A DNA stretch of 64,000 nt from Lentimicrobiaceae bacterium (GTDB taxonomy: Bacteria; Bacteroidota; Bacteroidia; Bacteroidales; JALOCA01): positions 11,436 to 75,435 of the forward strand of contig JALOCA010000013.1 in assembly GCA_023227965.1 (NCBI GenBank). The letters run 5' to 3'. Below the pieces are notes generated by a model that worked only from the letters and a program-made list of their open reading frames with translations, made no database searches and was not told the DNA's origin. The position numbers and the translations under genes are program-made. Positions 34,167-43,370 of this stretch are shown here, one piece after another (the first letter of the stretch is position 1; each line of letters starts with the position of its first letter).

Positions 34167-35300
34167 TTACTGATTATTTACAAATTCGAGTACCGAAGAA
34201 GTAATGAGGTTTAATTGTTCTTCATCCAGTTCGGTGTGCATGGGTAAGGAAATTACCGACTTGCCCAACATTTCTGAAACCGGAAAATCACCATCTTTGT
34301 AGCGTGGATCCAGATAGGCTTTTTGAAGATGCAGGGGTACAGGATAATAAATCATTGCCGGTATTTCTTTCTGCTGAAGGAATTCCTGAAGCTTATTCCT
34401 TTCAAATCCGGTGGTTACCAATGTGTATTGGTGAAATACATGGGTTGAATTTTTTGCCTGTTTGGGGGTTATCAATTTGGGATTTCCGGCAAATGCTTTG
34501 TCGTAAAAATCAGCAACAGCATTTCTTGCTTTCGCATAATTATCCAGATATTGTAATTTAACCTTGAGTATGGCAGCCTGAATACTATCTAATCTTGAAT
34601 TAACTCCAATGTAATCATGATAATATCTAACCACCATACCATGATTAGCTACTATGCGAAGTTGTTTTGCCAATTCATCATCATTGGTAAAAACGGCTCC
34701 ACCATCTCCATAGCAGCCAAGGTTTTTGGAAGGGAAAAAGCTAGTACATCCCATTTCTCCAATAGTTCCTGCCTTTTTACGGGTTCCATCTTTAAAAATG
34801 TATTCTGCACCAATTGCTTGGGCAGTATCTTCTATTACAAATAGCTTATACTTTTTTGCAATCTCAAGAATAGCATCCATATCAGCACATTGTCCAAAAA
34901 GATGTACTGGGACAATGGCTTTGGTTTTCGCAGTTATTGCTTTTTTTATGGCTTCGGGATTGATATTAAAAGTATCGGGATCCACATCAACCAAAACCGG
35001 AGTCAGACCTAACAATGCGATCACTTCTGCCGTAGCAATAAAAGTGAAAGTAGTGGTAATCACTTCGTCTCCGGGTTTTAAATTTAGTGCCATCATAGCA
35101 ATCTGCAGGGCATCTGTTCCATTAGCACAAGGAATAACATGTTTTACACCAAGATATTTTTCCAGATCCGTCTGAAAGTTTTTTACTGCCGGACCATTAA
35201 TAAAAGCCGTAGAATCTATCACTTCATGAATTGCACCATCTACTTCTGCTTTAATCTTTTCATATTGACCTTTTAGGTCAACCATTTGTATTTTCCTCAT
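34167..35300 (-). CDS. wbpE: DegT/DnrJ/EryC1/StrS aminotransferase, WbpE/WlbC-like
   Basis: PLP-dependent aminotransferase, predicted to aminate UDP-3-keto-GlcNAc uronate. The 377 residues begin MRKIQMVDLKGQYEKIKAEVD, close to WbpE; further motifs are CANGTDALQIAMMALNLKPGDEVITTTFTFIATAEV and the PLP lysine Lys192 in FFPSKNLGCYGDGGA. I start it at ATG 35300, not at the upstream in-frame TTG (35339), because a TATATTTG promoter box (35337-35344) lies on that TTG. First gene of the five-gene sugar operon. Other sugar substrates are possible for this family, but adjacency to a WbpD-like acetyltransferase favours this one. Confidence 0.9.
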   Translation of the reverse strand: MRKIQMVDLKGQYEKIKAEVDGAIHEVIDSTAFINGPAVKNFQTDLEKYLGVKHVIPCANGTDALQIAMMALNLKPGDEVITTTFTFIATAEVIALLGLTPVLVDVDPDTFNINPEAIKKAITAKTKAIVPVHLFGQCADMDAILEIAKKYKLFVIEDTAQAIGAEYIFKDGTRKKAGTIGEMGCTSFFPSKNLGCYGDGGAVFTNDDELAKQLRIVANHGMVVRYYHDYIGVNSRLDSIQAAILKVKLQYLDNYAKARNAVADFYDKAFAGNPKLITPKQAKNSTHVFHQYTLVTTGFERNKLQEFLQQKEIPAMIYYPVPLHLQKAYLDPRYKDGDFPVSEMLGKSVISLPMHTELDEEQLNLITSSVLEFVNNQ

Positions 35301-35336
35301 TTTCAATAAAAATTTATAAATTGTATAAAATCTTTG

Positions 35337-35344
35337 CAAATATA
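35337..35344 (-). promoter_or_regulatory. Predicted -7 box of the wbpE-wbpD-galE-rfbB-cpsB operon
   Basis: The minus strand reads TATATTTG, 36 bases before the ATG ending at 35300. It fixes the wbpE start by excluding the upstream TTG. Confidence 0.55.
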
Positions 35345-35369
35345 GGCTTTTTGAACCTTTTAAAAATAT

Positions 35370-35387
35370 AACGCTGTAAAAAGCGTT
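35370..35387. promoter_or_regulatory. Inverted repeat between divergent promoters
   Basis: AACGCT (35370-35375) and AGCGTT (35382-35387) flank a six-base spacer, midway between the opposing -7 boxes at 35344 and 35404. It may be an operator or a weak hairpin; short arms make chance possible. Confidence 0.3.
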
Positions 35388-35403
35388 TTATGTGTGTTTT
35401 TAC

Positions 35404-35411
35404 TACTTTTG
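35404..35411 (+). promoter_or_regulatory. Predicted -7 box of the outer-membrane barrel gene
   Basis: TACTTTTG matches TAnnTTTG and is 17 bases before the ATG at 35429. It overlaps the open frame's upstream part, so translation must start downstream. Confidence 0.55.
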
Positions 35412-35428
35412 CCCTAATTATTAAAAAT

Positions 35429-36193
35429 ATGAGAATTAGATACTTCCTTTTTGTTTTATTTTTTTTTATTTGCCTTACATTCAATGCTTTTACACAGGTA
35501 AGTATAAAGGATTCAGCCATTAATGCTACTTTGATTCAGGCACATTATAGTTACCAGTTTCCCGGAGGCGATTTGGGAGACAGATTTGGAAACAATTCGT
35601 CAGTGGGAGGAGGAATTACATATAAATTTAAGAAAAACTGGGTTTTAGGGGCTGAGGCGTCTTTCATTTTTGGAGAAAAAATAAAAAATGAATATTCCAT
35701 TTTATCAAATATTGCAACGAAAGAAGGTTATATCATTGATGCCAACGGAACTTATACTGAAATAAGAATGTTTGAACGTGGATTTCAAGTGGGTGGAACA
35801 TTCGGGAAAATCATTCCTTTTTTTAGTCATAATCCTAATTCTGGACTAACTATTACATTGGGTGGTGGTTATATACAACATAAAATCCGGATAGAAGACC
35901 GCAATAATGCAACTCCGCAGCTTAAAAAAGATTATTTGAAAGGCTACGATCAGCTAACCGACGGCTTTTATGTGAATGGTTTCCTGGGATATGTTTATCT
36001 TGGAAATAATAAACTGGTGAGCTTTTATGCCGGAATCGAATATAATCTGGCTTATACGCAATCAGTAAGGGGGTACAGCTTCACAACCATGGAATATGAC
36101 AACAAAAAACGTACTGATATTCTGACAGGAGTAAAAATTGGATGGATTATTCCTTTGTATCAACAGGCTCCGGCTAAATATTATTATAACTAA
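35429..36193 (+). CDS. Outer-membrane beta-barrel protein of unknown function
   Basis: A 254-residue protein with signal peptide MRIRYFLFVLFFFICLTFNAFTQ. The mature part alternates polar and hydrophobic residues with many aromatics and glycines (GGGITYKFKKNWVLGAEASFIFG, SGLTITLGGGYIQHKI, FYAGIEYNLAYTQSV), the pattern of an 8- to 10-strand barrel. It ends in an aromatic-rich tail (APAKYYYN). The start at 35429 follows the promoter box; the longer frame from 35390 is rejected. It is followed after 42 bases by waaA and a lipid A acyltransferase, so it may belong to the lipopolysaccharide group. No specific family recognised. Confidence 0.8.
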   Translation: MRIRYFLFVLFFFICLTFNAFTQVSIKDSAINATLIQAHYSYQFPGGDLGDRFGNNSSVGGGITYKFKKNWVLGAEASFIFGEKIKNEYSILSNIATKEGYIIDANGTYTEIRMFERGFQVGGTFGKIIPFFSHNPNSGLTITLGGGYIQHKIRIEDRNNATPQLKKDYLKGYDQLTDGFYVNGFLGYVYLGNNKLVSFYAGIEYNLAYTQSVRGYSFTTMEYDNKKRTDILTGVKIGWIIPLYQQAPAKYYYN

Positions 36194-36235
36194 CGTTTGT
36201 AAATATTTGTAGTTAAACTTATTCTAAAAGATTTA

Positions 36236-37474
36236 ATGTCATTACTTTATAATTTTTTCATTTATACTTATTTACTTGCTATTCACATTTCTGCATTTTT
36301 TAATGCCAAAGCAAAAAAATGGGTACAAGGCAGAAAACAAATTTTTAGGCAATTTGAAAAAAATATAGATACTAATAAAAAAATTATTTGGTTCCATTGT
36401 GCATCTCTTGGCGAATTTGAACAGGGACGGCCCGTAATGGAGGCATTTAGAGAAAAACATCCTGAATTTAAGATACTTGTTACGTTTTTTTCACCTTCGG
36501 GGTATGAAATACGGAAAAGTTACAAGGGAGCCGATCATATTTTTTATCTTCCGATGGATACCCGTAGGAACGCCCGCCGATTTATCCGGTTTGTACACCC
36601 CGAACTGGTTTTTTTCATCAAATACGAATTCTGGTTCAATTATCTAAATTACCTTAAAATCAACAATATACCTGTTTTTCTTGTTTCCGGTATTTTCAGA
36701 CCTTCCCAGCATTTTTTTCAAATATATGGGGGTTGGTTTCGCAGGAGATTGCAAAGTTTTAGTTATTTCTTTGTTCAGAATTCTGATTCTATGCAATTAT
36801 TGCATCGGATCAATCTGGAAAGTGTTATTATTAGCGGTGATACCCGCTTCGACAGAGTTTTTTCCATTGCCTCACAAGCAAAAGATTTTCCCCTTGTGAA
36901 ACAATTTGCCGACGGAAATCAGGTATTTCTGGCAGGCAGCAGTTGGCCTGCCGATGAAATACTTATCAACGAACTGGTGAAACAGGAAATTCCAGGATTA
37001 AAGTTTATCATCGCGCCTCACGAAGTGCACCCCGAACATATCAATGCATTACTGGAAATGTTACCAAAACCTGCACTTAAATTTTCAGAAGCCAACGAGG
37101 AAAATATCCATTCTACAGATATTCTTGTTGTGGATAGTATTGGGATATTATCAGGGTTATACCGATATGCAACAATGGCTTACATAGGTGGTGGCTTTGG
37201 AAAGGGAATTCATAATATTTTAGAAGCCGCAACCTTTGGCATTCCGGTTATTTTTGGAACACAATACCATAAATTTCAGGAAGCTATTGATTTAATTGCA
37301 CTTAATGGCGCCTTTACTATTAAAACCGCAACAGAATTGCAAATGGTTTGCCAAAGCTTGCTTTTTAACAACGATGCTTACCAAAAGTCGGCAGATGCAT
37401 GCCGTCAGTATGTTGAAAATAACAGGGGGGCTACGGATAAAGTACTTTCTGTGGCAGAATTGTATTTAAAATAA
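36236..37474 (+). CDS. waaA: 3-deoxy-D-manno-octulosonic acid (Kdo) transferase
   Basis: Adds Kdo residues from CMP-Kdo to the lipid A precursor at the inner membrane. The 412 residues have an N-terminal membrane anchor, the family motif WFHCASLGEFEQGRPVMEAFR near residue 52, FIKYEFWFNYL, the middle GSSWPADE and IIAPHEVH, and the C-terminal donor-site motif AYIGGGFGKGIHNILEAATFGIPVIFG. Full length. Next to a lipid A acyltransferase gene (27-base gap). Confidence 0.96.
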   Translation: MSLLYNFFIYTYLLAIHISAFFNAKAKKWVQGRKQIFRQFEKNIDTNKKIIWFHCASLGEFEQGRPVMEAFREKHPEFKILVTFFSPSGYEIRKSYKGADHIFYLPMDTRRNARRFIRFVHPELVFFIKYEFWFNYLNYLKINNIPVFLVSGIFRPSQHFFQIYGGWFRRRLQSFSYFFVQNSDSMQLLHRINLESVIISGDTRFDRVFSIASQAKDFPLVKQFADGNQVFLAGSSWPADEILINELVKQEIPGLKFIIAPHEVHPEHINALLEMLPKPALKFSEANEENIHSTDILVVDSIGILSGLYRYATMAYIGGGFGKGIHNILEAATFGIPVIFGTQYHKFQEAIDLIALNGAFTIKTATELQMVCQSLLFNNDAYQKSADACRQYVENNRGATDKVLSVAELYLK

Positions 37475-37501
37475 CTTTATAATAACTACTAATACAATAA
37501 A

Positions 37502-38398
37502 TTGCAGTTTATTCTCTATTTAATTTTTCTTTTTTTTACAGGCTTGTTTTCATTCATGCCTTTCTGGTTGCTGTACCGCCTTTCTGATCTTCTTTTTCTT
37601 TTACTTTTTTACGTTTTTCGGTACAGGAAAAAGGTAGTAATAAAAAATTTAGAGAATGCATTTCCTCAAAAAAATACTAAAGAAATATTCTATATTGCCC
37701 GCGGTTTTTATCACAATCTTTGTGATATCCATATTGAAAGAATTAAAGGATTCAGTATCAGCAAAAGAACAATTGTAAAACGATACAAAATCCTCAATCC
37801 TGAAATTTTACTGGCAAATTACAACAAAGGAGAAAGCGTCATAGCTTTGGCAGGTCATTGTTCCAATTGGGAATGGGGCGCCTTTGCAGGAGGGTTACAA
37901 ACTATTCATACAAACATAGCATTTTACAAGCCTCTGTCAAATAGATATATAGATAATTTTATGCAAAGAATCAGGGCAAAATGTAAAACCAAGTTGGTTT
38001 CTATTTACACAACTGCCCGGACTTTTAAAGATTATAAAAATACTTTGTGCGTTTACCTTATGATTGCCGACCAAAGTCCTTCCAATGTGCAGAAAGCCTA
38101 CTGGGTAAATTTTCTGCATCAGGATACAGCCTGTTTGCACGGACCGGAAAAATACGCCTGTTTGTACAATTTACCTTTGTATTTTCTTGATATTCGCAGA
38201 GTAAAAAGAGGATATTATGAAGTTGAAATACTAAAACTGATTGATAACCCGAATGATTACAAAGAAGGTCAGATTACAGAAAAATACATGCAGATTCTGG
38301 AGTCAGTAATTCGCAGAAGTCCCGAAAACTGGTTATGGTCGCATCGTCGCTGGAAAAAGAAACGTATTAATTCTCCTCTTTGTACATCGAATCAATAA
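37502..38398 (+). CDS. Lipid A biosynthesis acyltransferase (LpxL/HtrB-like)
   Basis: Transfers a secondary acyl chain onto lipid A. The 298 residues have a hydrophobic N-terminal segment, VIKNLENAFPQK, and the active-site motif GHCSNWEWGAFAGG near residue 120 (the catalytic His/Glu pair), then ADQSPSN. The start codon is TTG at 37502. The gene end overlaps the convergent fadD end by 32 bases. The acyl chain and the acylated position cannot be read from sequence. Confidence 0.93.
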   Translation: MQFILYLIFLFFTGLFSFMPFWLLYRLSDLLFLLLFYVFRYRKKVVIKNLENAFPQKNTKEIFYIARGFYHNLCDIHIERIKGFSISKRTIVKRYKILNPEILLANYNKGESVIALAGHCSNWEWGAFAGGLQTIHTNIAFYKPLSNRYIDNFMQRIRAKCKTKLVSIYTTARTFKDYKNTLCVYLMIADQSPSNVQKAYWVNFLHQDTACLHGPEKYACLYNLPLYFLDIRRVKRGYYEVEILKLIDNPNDYKEGQITEKYMQILESVIRRSPENWLWSHRRWKKKRINSPLCTSNQ

Positions 38399-40163
38399 CT
38401 TCTTTATATTTTTCGGCTAACACTTTTCTTTTAATTTTCAATGTCGGGGTCATTTCTCCGGTTTCCACGCTCAATTCGTCGGATGAAAGAACAAATTTTT
38501 TAATTCGTTCAAAATGTGCAAGTTCCAATTGTAAATGATGAAGTTTTTCTTCATAAAGTTTCCTGATAAGTGGATGGTTTACCAGTTCTTTTCTTGAGCT
38601 GGTACGAATACCTTGTTCTTCCGCATATTTTTCAAGTAAAGAAAATGATGGAAAAATTATAGCAGAAATGTACTTTTTTTCGTTACCAATCACTGCTATT
38701 TGTTCAAAAAACGGATCATTTTTAACCAGTAATTCTAATTTCTGAGGAGCAATATACTTGCCGGAAGAGGTTTTGATAATATCTTTAATTCTATCAAAAA
38801 CAACCAAGTGTATTCCATCAATAAGCCTTCCTGCATCCCCGGTATGGAACCAGCCGTCGCTAAAACTTTCGGTTGTAACCTTTGGTTTTTTATAATATCC
38901 CCTGGTAACGCCATTTCCCTTTACCAAAATTTCATCGTTTTCTCCAATTTTTACCTGAACACCAGGCATAAGACTACCGGTAGAAGTACGGTCGAAACCT
39001 TGATACGGATAACAACAAACTGTTGCTGAAGTTTCTGTAAGCCCATAACCATACATAATAAATATTCCTGCAGAATGGAAGAACTTAATAATATGGTCGG
39101 ATAAAGGAGCTCCGGCACAAGGCATAAAACGGATTCTGCCTCCAAAAACATCACGACCTTTTTTCAAGACAATAAAGTTGGCAAAAAGATATTTCAGATG
39201 AAACCATAGGGGTTGCTTTTGATGTAACCGTTTTTGTTCCGACCTGATATATCCAATATTTAGCGCCCAATAGAAGATTTTTTTTTCAATCGGCTTACTC
39301 GTTTCGAGCAATGCCATAGCAGCTTCGTAGGTTTTTTCAAAAAAACGCGGAACGGCACACATGATGGTAGGTTTTACTTCCCGGATAGTATGGATTATAT
39401 CCTTAGGGTTTTTCAGAAAATAATTGGTCATCCCTTTTGCAAGAACAAAGTATGTCCAAAATCTTTCAAATACATGGCTAAGCGGGAGAAAGCACATAGA
39501 AACATCTTTATGGCTTACATTCAACCGTTCATCATGAATTTGTACGGTATTCAGGATATTTTGCTGGTCGAGTATCACACCTTTGGGTTCTCCTGTTGTA
39601 CCCGAAGTATATATAATTGTAGCAATATCATCGGGCAGCATATTCTTTTGCCGGCGTTTCAATTCGGCAGTAATGTTTTCATCTTTTTTGTTTCTGATAA
39701 AATCTGAAAAATAAACTGATTCTTCTCTTTCATGCAAATCAACAGCAGGATCGTAAACAATTATTTTTTTCAACGAAGGACATTTCCCCATAAGCAATAG
39801 CACTTTATCATATTGAATCTGTTCGCCAACAAAAACATGGCTTATTTCGGCTTCATCAATGATATACTTTGCATAAGCTGAAGATTCCGAGGCATAAATG
39901 GGTACTGAAATACACCGTGAAAGCATGATACCCAAATCGGACATTGTCCATTCCGGCATATTCTGTGAAAAAATACCAATAGTACTGTTTTCGGGCAGGT
40001 TATCGGCAACAAGAGCCCGCGCAACTTGTTCGATATTCTGCAAAAGTTTAGTCCAACTTATTCCTTCCCATGTATTTGAGGAAAGGTTCTTAAAATAAAG
40101 AGCATTCCGGTTTTTATACCGTTGTGCCTGTTCTTTGATTATTGATATATAGTCCTGGTACAT
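38367..40163 (-). CDS. Long-chain fatty-acid--CoA ligase
   Basis: AMP-forming acyl-CoA synthetase, 598 residues. Visible motifs are the P-loop TIIYTSGTTGEPKGV, MYGYGLTETSATVCCYP, DGWFHTGDAGRLIDG and the hinge/lysine region with DRIKDIIKTSSGKYIAPQKLE. The C-terminal domain is present and the length is normal for the ~600-residue Bacteroidota type. It activates free fatty acids for lipid synthesis or degradation. It overlaps the acyltransferase at its 3' end and has a minus-strand TACTTTTG box at 40267-40274. No beta-oxidation genes are adjacent, so incorporation into lipids is as likely as catabolism. Confidence 0.95.
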   Translation of the reverse strand: MYQDYISIIKEQAQRYKNRNALYFKNLSSNTWEGISWTKLLQNIEQVARALVADNLPENSTIGIFSQNMPEWTMSDLGIMLSRCISVPIYASESSAYAKYIIDEAEISHVFVGEQIQYDKVLLLMGKCPSLKKIIVYDPAVDLHEREESVYFSDFIRNKKDENITAELKRRQKNMLPDDIATIIYTSGTTGEPKGVILDQQNILNTVQIHDERLNVSHKDVSMCFLPLSHVFERFWTYFVLAKGMTNYFLKNPKDIIHTIREVKPTIMCAVPRFFEKTYEAAMALLETSKPIEKKIFYWALNIGYIRSEQKRLHQKQPLWFHLKYLFANFIVLKKGRDVFGGRIRFMPCAGAPLSDHIIKFFHSAGIFIMYGYGLTETSATVCCYPYQGFDRTSTGSLMPGVQVKIGENDEILVKGNGVTRGYYKKPKVTTESFSDGWFHTGDAGRLIDGIHLVVFDRIKDIIKTSSGKYIAPQKLELLVKNDPFFEQIAVIGNEKKYISAIIFPSFSLLEKYAEEQGIRTSSRKELVNHPLIRKLYEEKLHHLQLELAHFERIKKFVLSSDELSVETGEMTPTLKIKRKVLAEKYKEVIDSMYKEEN

Positions 40164-40528
40164 AATGCAATACGATTAACAAATAGTAATAATAAGCACC
40201 AAAATTATAGATGAATATTACAATATTTTCCCCTGTGCAGTAGCAAAAATTGTTGTTTGCACATTGCAAAAGTAATAAAAAAAAGCATTATCTATATTAT
40301 TGATTACCAATACGTATTCAAAATATAATTGTTTTACAAGTGTATAGTGAAAAAAGCAAAACCGGTAATGTTAGTTAAATTGAGTTATGTATTTTTACAA
40401 TTTTAATCATGCCTATTATGTATAATAGTGTATTTTAATACATTACAATTCCAAATACAAAAATAAAATACAGATGTTCAAGTGAAATTTGCAGGAATTT
40501 ATAATAAATTCGCAGCCAAATTTAAAAA
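40164..40528. other. AT-rich divergent intergenic region (fadD / rarD)
   Basis: About 365 bases. It holds the minus-strand -7 box (40267-40274), and two abutting inverted repeats: CTATTAT/ATAATAG (40412-40427) and TGTATT/AATACA (40428-40441). No gene is seen. Confidence 0.4.
40267..40274 (-). promoter_or_regulatory. Predicted -7 box of fadD
   Basis: The minus strand reads TACTTTTG. It is about 100 bases before the fadD ATG, a longer leader than others in this window, so confidence is lower. Confidence 0.4.
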
Positions 40529-41455
40529 GTGATTTACGGAAACAATAACCGAAAAAATTACCTGCAGGGGCTTACAGCAGCTTTACTGTGTTATGGGATG
40601 TGGGGTGTGTTTCCATTGTATTGGAAATTAGTTCAACAAGTACCTCCCATGCAAATACTTGCCCACAGGATAATCTGGTCAATGTTATTTTTGGGGCTTG
40701 GACTCGTTATTCTCAGAAATAAAAAGACATTTCAATATCTAACTTCCTATAAAACAATTGTATTGTTAACTATTACTGGTTTCATTATCGGTATAAACTG
40801 GCTTGTATACATTTATGCTGTCAACAATAATCACATTGTGGATGCCAGTTTGGGTTATTATATCAATCCTATGGTAAATATACTTTTGGGAATGATATTT
40901 TTAAAAGAGAGGTTAAGTAAAATTCAAGCTGTTGCGGTTGTTTTAGCCTTTGTCGGAGTAGGTATCATCACTTTCGATTATGGTAAACCTCCGTGGGTTT
41001 CGCTTTGCCTTGCCCTGACTTTCGGCATTTATAGTTTAATAAGAAAAAAAACTGCCTTTGATGCTTTACCGGGGTTATTTATTGAAACTCTCATGCTTAC
41101 ACCTATAGCCATCTGTTTTTTATGGTTATTGGAAACGAAAGGAAGTGTAGTTTTTCACTATTCATGGCAAACAGATATTCTACTTATATTAGCTGGTCCT
41201 GTAACGGCAGTTCCCTTGTTTTTTTTTGGATTTGCCGTACCCCGCATCCCTTTATCCACCATTGGATTTATACAATACTTATCACCAACAATTCAATTAT
41301 TGATTGGGGTTTTTATTTTCAGAGAACCTTTTAAACCTGCATATTTTACAAGTTTTATATTGATTTGGCTGGGTTTAGCTTTGTACAGCTATAGTTTAAT
41401 AAAAGGAATAAAAAAAAGAACAACGAAAATCGAGGCTAATTTACAGGAATCGTAA
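40529..41455 (+). CDS. rarD: EamA-family transporter, RarD type
   Basis: A 308-residue inner-membrane transporter of the drug/metabolite superfamily with about ten membrane helices. RarD hallmarks are GMWGVFPLYWKLVQQVPPMQILAHRIIWS at the start and INWLVYIYAVNNNHIVDASLGYYINPMVNILLG, which match well. RarD in E. coli is chloramphenicol-sensitivity related; the natural substrate is unknown. The start is GTG at 40529; the next ATG would remove the first helix. It ends 20 bases inside the convergent histidine-kinase gene. Confidence 0.9.
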   Translation: MIYGNNNRKNYLQGLTAALLCYGMWGVFPLYWKLVQQVPPMQILAHRIIWSMLFLGLGLVILRNKKTFQYLTSYKTIVLLTITGFIIGINWLVYIYAVNNNHIVDASLGYYINPMVNILLGMIFLKERLSKIQAVAVVLAFVGVGIITFDYGKPPWVSLCLALTFGIYSLIRKKTAFDALPGLFIETLMLTPIAICFLWLLETKGSVVFHYSWQTDILLILAGPVTAVPLFFFGFAVPRIPLSTIGFIQYLSPTIQLLIGVFIFREPFKPAYFTSFILIWLGLALYSYSLIKGIKKRTTKIEANLQES

Positions 41456-43208
41456 ATAAAAAAGTACTTCCTATACCCACTTCGCTGTTTACCCATATTT
41501 TCCCATGATGCTTTTCAACAAATTCCTTACAGAGGAGTAATCCCAAACCTGTTCCTCTTTCGTCTTTTGTACCTAAAGTTTTAAATTTTTCGCCAACAAT
41601 AAACAATTTAGCAATATCTTCCGGTTTTATTCCTGTCCCCTGGTCGGTAACCGATATCTGATGCTCCGTTGGAGTTTTCGCGTAGTGTATTTTTACATTC
41701 CCATCCGAGTAAGAAAATTTAATAGCATTAGATACTAAGTTTCTCAAAATAGTCTGAAGCATATTTTTATCTGCGGTAACAAAAGTTTGCGGTAAAATAG
41801 TTGTTGTTAGTATAATATTTTTCTGAACAGCCTGTAGCTTTGAAATTTCAATTATTTCGTAAACAAGGGAGTACAAATCAGTTTTTTCGGGTAAAAAAGA
41901 AAGTAACCCTGTTTGGCTTTGTGCCCATTGCAACAGATTTTCCAATAATTTTAAAGTATTATTACCTGCTTCTTTGATGCTGTTCAGGTAATATATTTTT
42001 TCATTTTCATCATAATCGTCAAAACCTTCCGTAAGTACTTCCGACAGTCCGATAATGGTTGTAAACGGGCTTTTCAAATCATGAGCAATGATGGAAAAAA
42101 ATTGGTCTTTTTGTGAATTGATTTTTTTTAAATTTATTTCCGACTCAGAAAGTTTTAAATTCAATTGGTTTAACAGCTTTTCATAATTCTTCCTTTTTGT
42201 AACATCGTGGAATACAATAAGACTACCATGAAGATTGTGGCGTTCATCCATCAGGGGAGAAAATGTAATTTCGAACCAGTTTTGGTTAAATTGTTTAAGA
42301 TATAATTCTATTCTGTATTCGGTGGTTATATCTTTATCTTTTATTTCAGTCCAAAGTGCCGGAAACACTTCAGGGTAATACTTTCCCAAGTCCTGATTAT
42401 CAATTCCTAATTGCTTTTTAGCTGCAGGATTAAAATCAATAATTCGCTGAAAAGTATCCAACACAATCAGACTGTCCTGCATTTTCTCAAATAAAACATG
42501 CCTTGCAATGGGCGACAGGTCGAAAAGTCGTTTTTTTGAAATTCCTAAAAAGAAAATAATACCTGTAAAAGTGAATCCAATTGGGGAAATATCAAGTCCT
42601 TCCACCGGATTTAAACCTGTAATGTATAAAATGGTGGTAACGAAAGGAAAAACACTGGCAATAAATAAAAACCAAACCTGCTTGCGATAATGCATCGGAA
42701 ACCGGTAAACAGATTGCAATAAAATAAATATTCCAACACAAACAAGCAATAAACTATAAGGAATTCCTATCCAAAATAACGGACCATGATGATATATTAA
42801 TATATTTTCCTTTGCATAACTCCATGTAAAATTGCTCCATACCAAATGGTGGTAATCATTTGTAAAAGCAAATACTACCATAAGTATAGGAATTATCCAT
42901 AATAATAGCCATTTTTTATTTTTAGTAATTGATTTTTCTCCTGTAAAATATAAAATAAAATACATAAAAAATACTCCTATACCCATATTGCCTATATATT
43001 CTATTTGCGACCAGAGTATCTTTTTTTCGATAGTTGAAACAGCCGATTCTATTGAAGCTGCCAATGCATATTCTGCAACAAAAAGCATTAAAAAAAAGAA
43101 AAGTAATCTGCCTGGTATGTATTTTTTATTAAAAACAAGCGTTGCTACCAAAAGCGACAGCCCGAAAGCAATAGCGAGAAAAATAGTATAAAAACTAACT
43201 ATGAGCAT
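41436..43208 (-). CDS. Membrane sensor histidine kinase (7TM input, PAS, HisKA, HATPase)
   Basis: A 590-residue sensor kinase. The N-terminal ~230 residues form a seven-helix membrane module of the histidine-kinase 7TM type; then comes a PAS domain (from about residue 245), a short coiled coil, the HisKA domain with the phosphorylated His376 in FFSIIAHDLKSPFTTIIGLSEVL, and the HATPase domain (NLVSNAIKF, DQGTGIKPEDI, GTGLGLLLCKEF). No receiver domain is fused and no response-regulator gene is adjacent, so it is an orphan. The signal is unknown. Its end overlaps the rarD end by 20 bases. Confidence 0.93.
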   Translation of the reverse strand: MLIVSFYTIFLAIAFGLSLLVATLVFNKKYIPGRLLFFFLMLFVAEYALAASIESAVSTIEKKILWSQIEYIGNMGIGVFFMYFILYFTGEKSITKNKKWLLLWIIPILMVVFAFTNDYHHLVWSNFTWSYAKENILIYHHGPLFWIGIPYSLLLVCVGIFILLQSVYRFPMHYRKQVWFLFIASVFPFVTTILYITGLNPVEGLDISPIGFTFTGIIFFLGISKKRLFDLSPIARHVLFEKMQDSLIVLDTFQRIIDFNPAAKKQLGIDNQDLGKYYPEVFPALWTEIKDKDITTEYRIELYLKQFNQNWFEITFSPLMDERHNLHGSLIVFHDVTKRKNYEKLLNQLNLKLSESEINLKKINSQKDQFFSIIAHDLKSPFTTIIGLSEVLTEGFDDYDENEKIYYLNSIKEAGNNTLKLLENLLQWAQSQTGLLSFLPEKTDLYSLVYEIIEISKLQAVQKNIILTTTILPQTFVTADKNMLQTILRNLVSNAIKFSYSDGNVKIHYAKTPTEHQISVTDQGTGIKPEDIAKLFIVGEKFKTLGTKDERGTGLGLLLCKEFVEKHHGKIWVNSEVGIGSTFLFTIPVN

Positions 43209-43370
43209 CTTAATATTATTGTTTCTGTATTATATCGTATATTCAAAATATGAATTTACCAACTATTTTATAATTATAAATAAAAAAATATAGTGATAAT
43301 ATTTCTTTAAATTTTTACAAACCAGGATTATAAAAATTATCTTGCAAGAAACCAAATTTTTAACAATCGG

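Noticed and set aside
35301..35339. Upstream extension of wbpE (TTG)
   Set aside because: The TTG is part of the TATATTTG promoter box; family members start at MRKIQMVDLKGQY.
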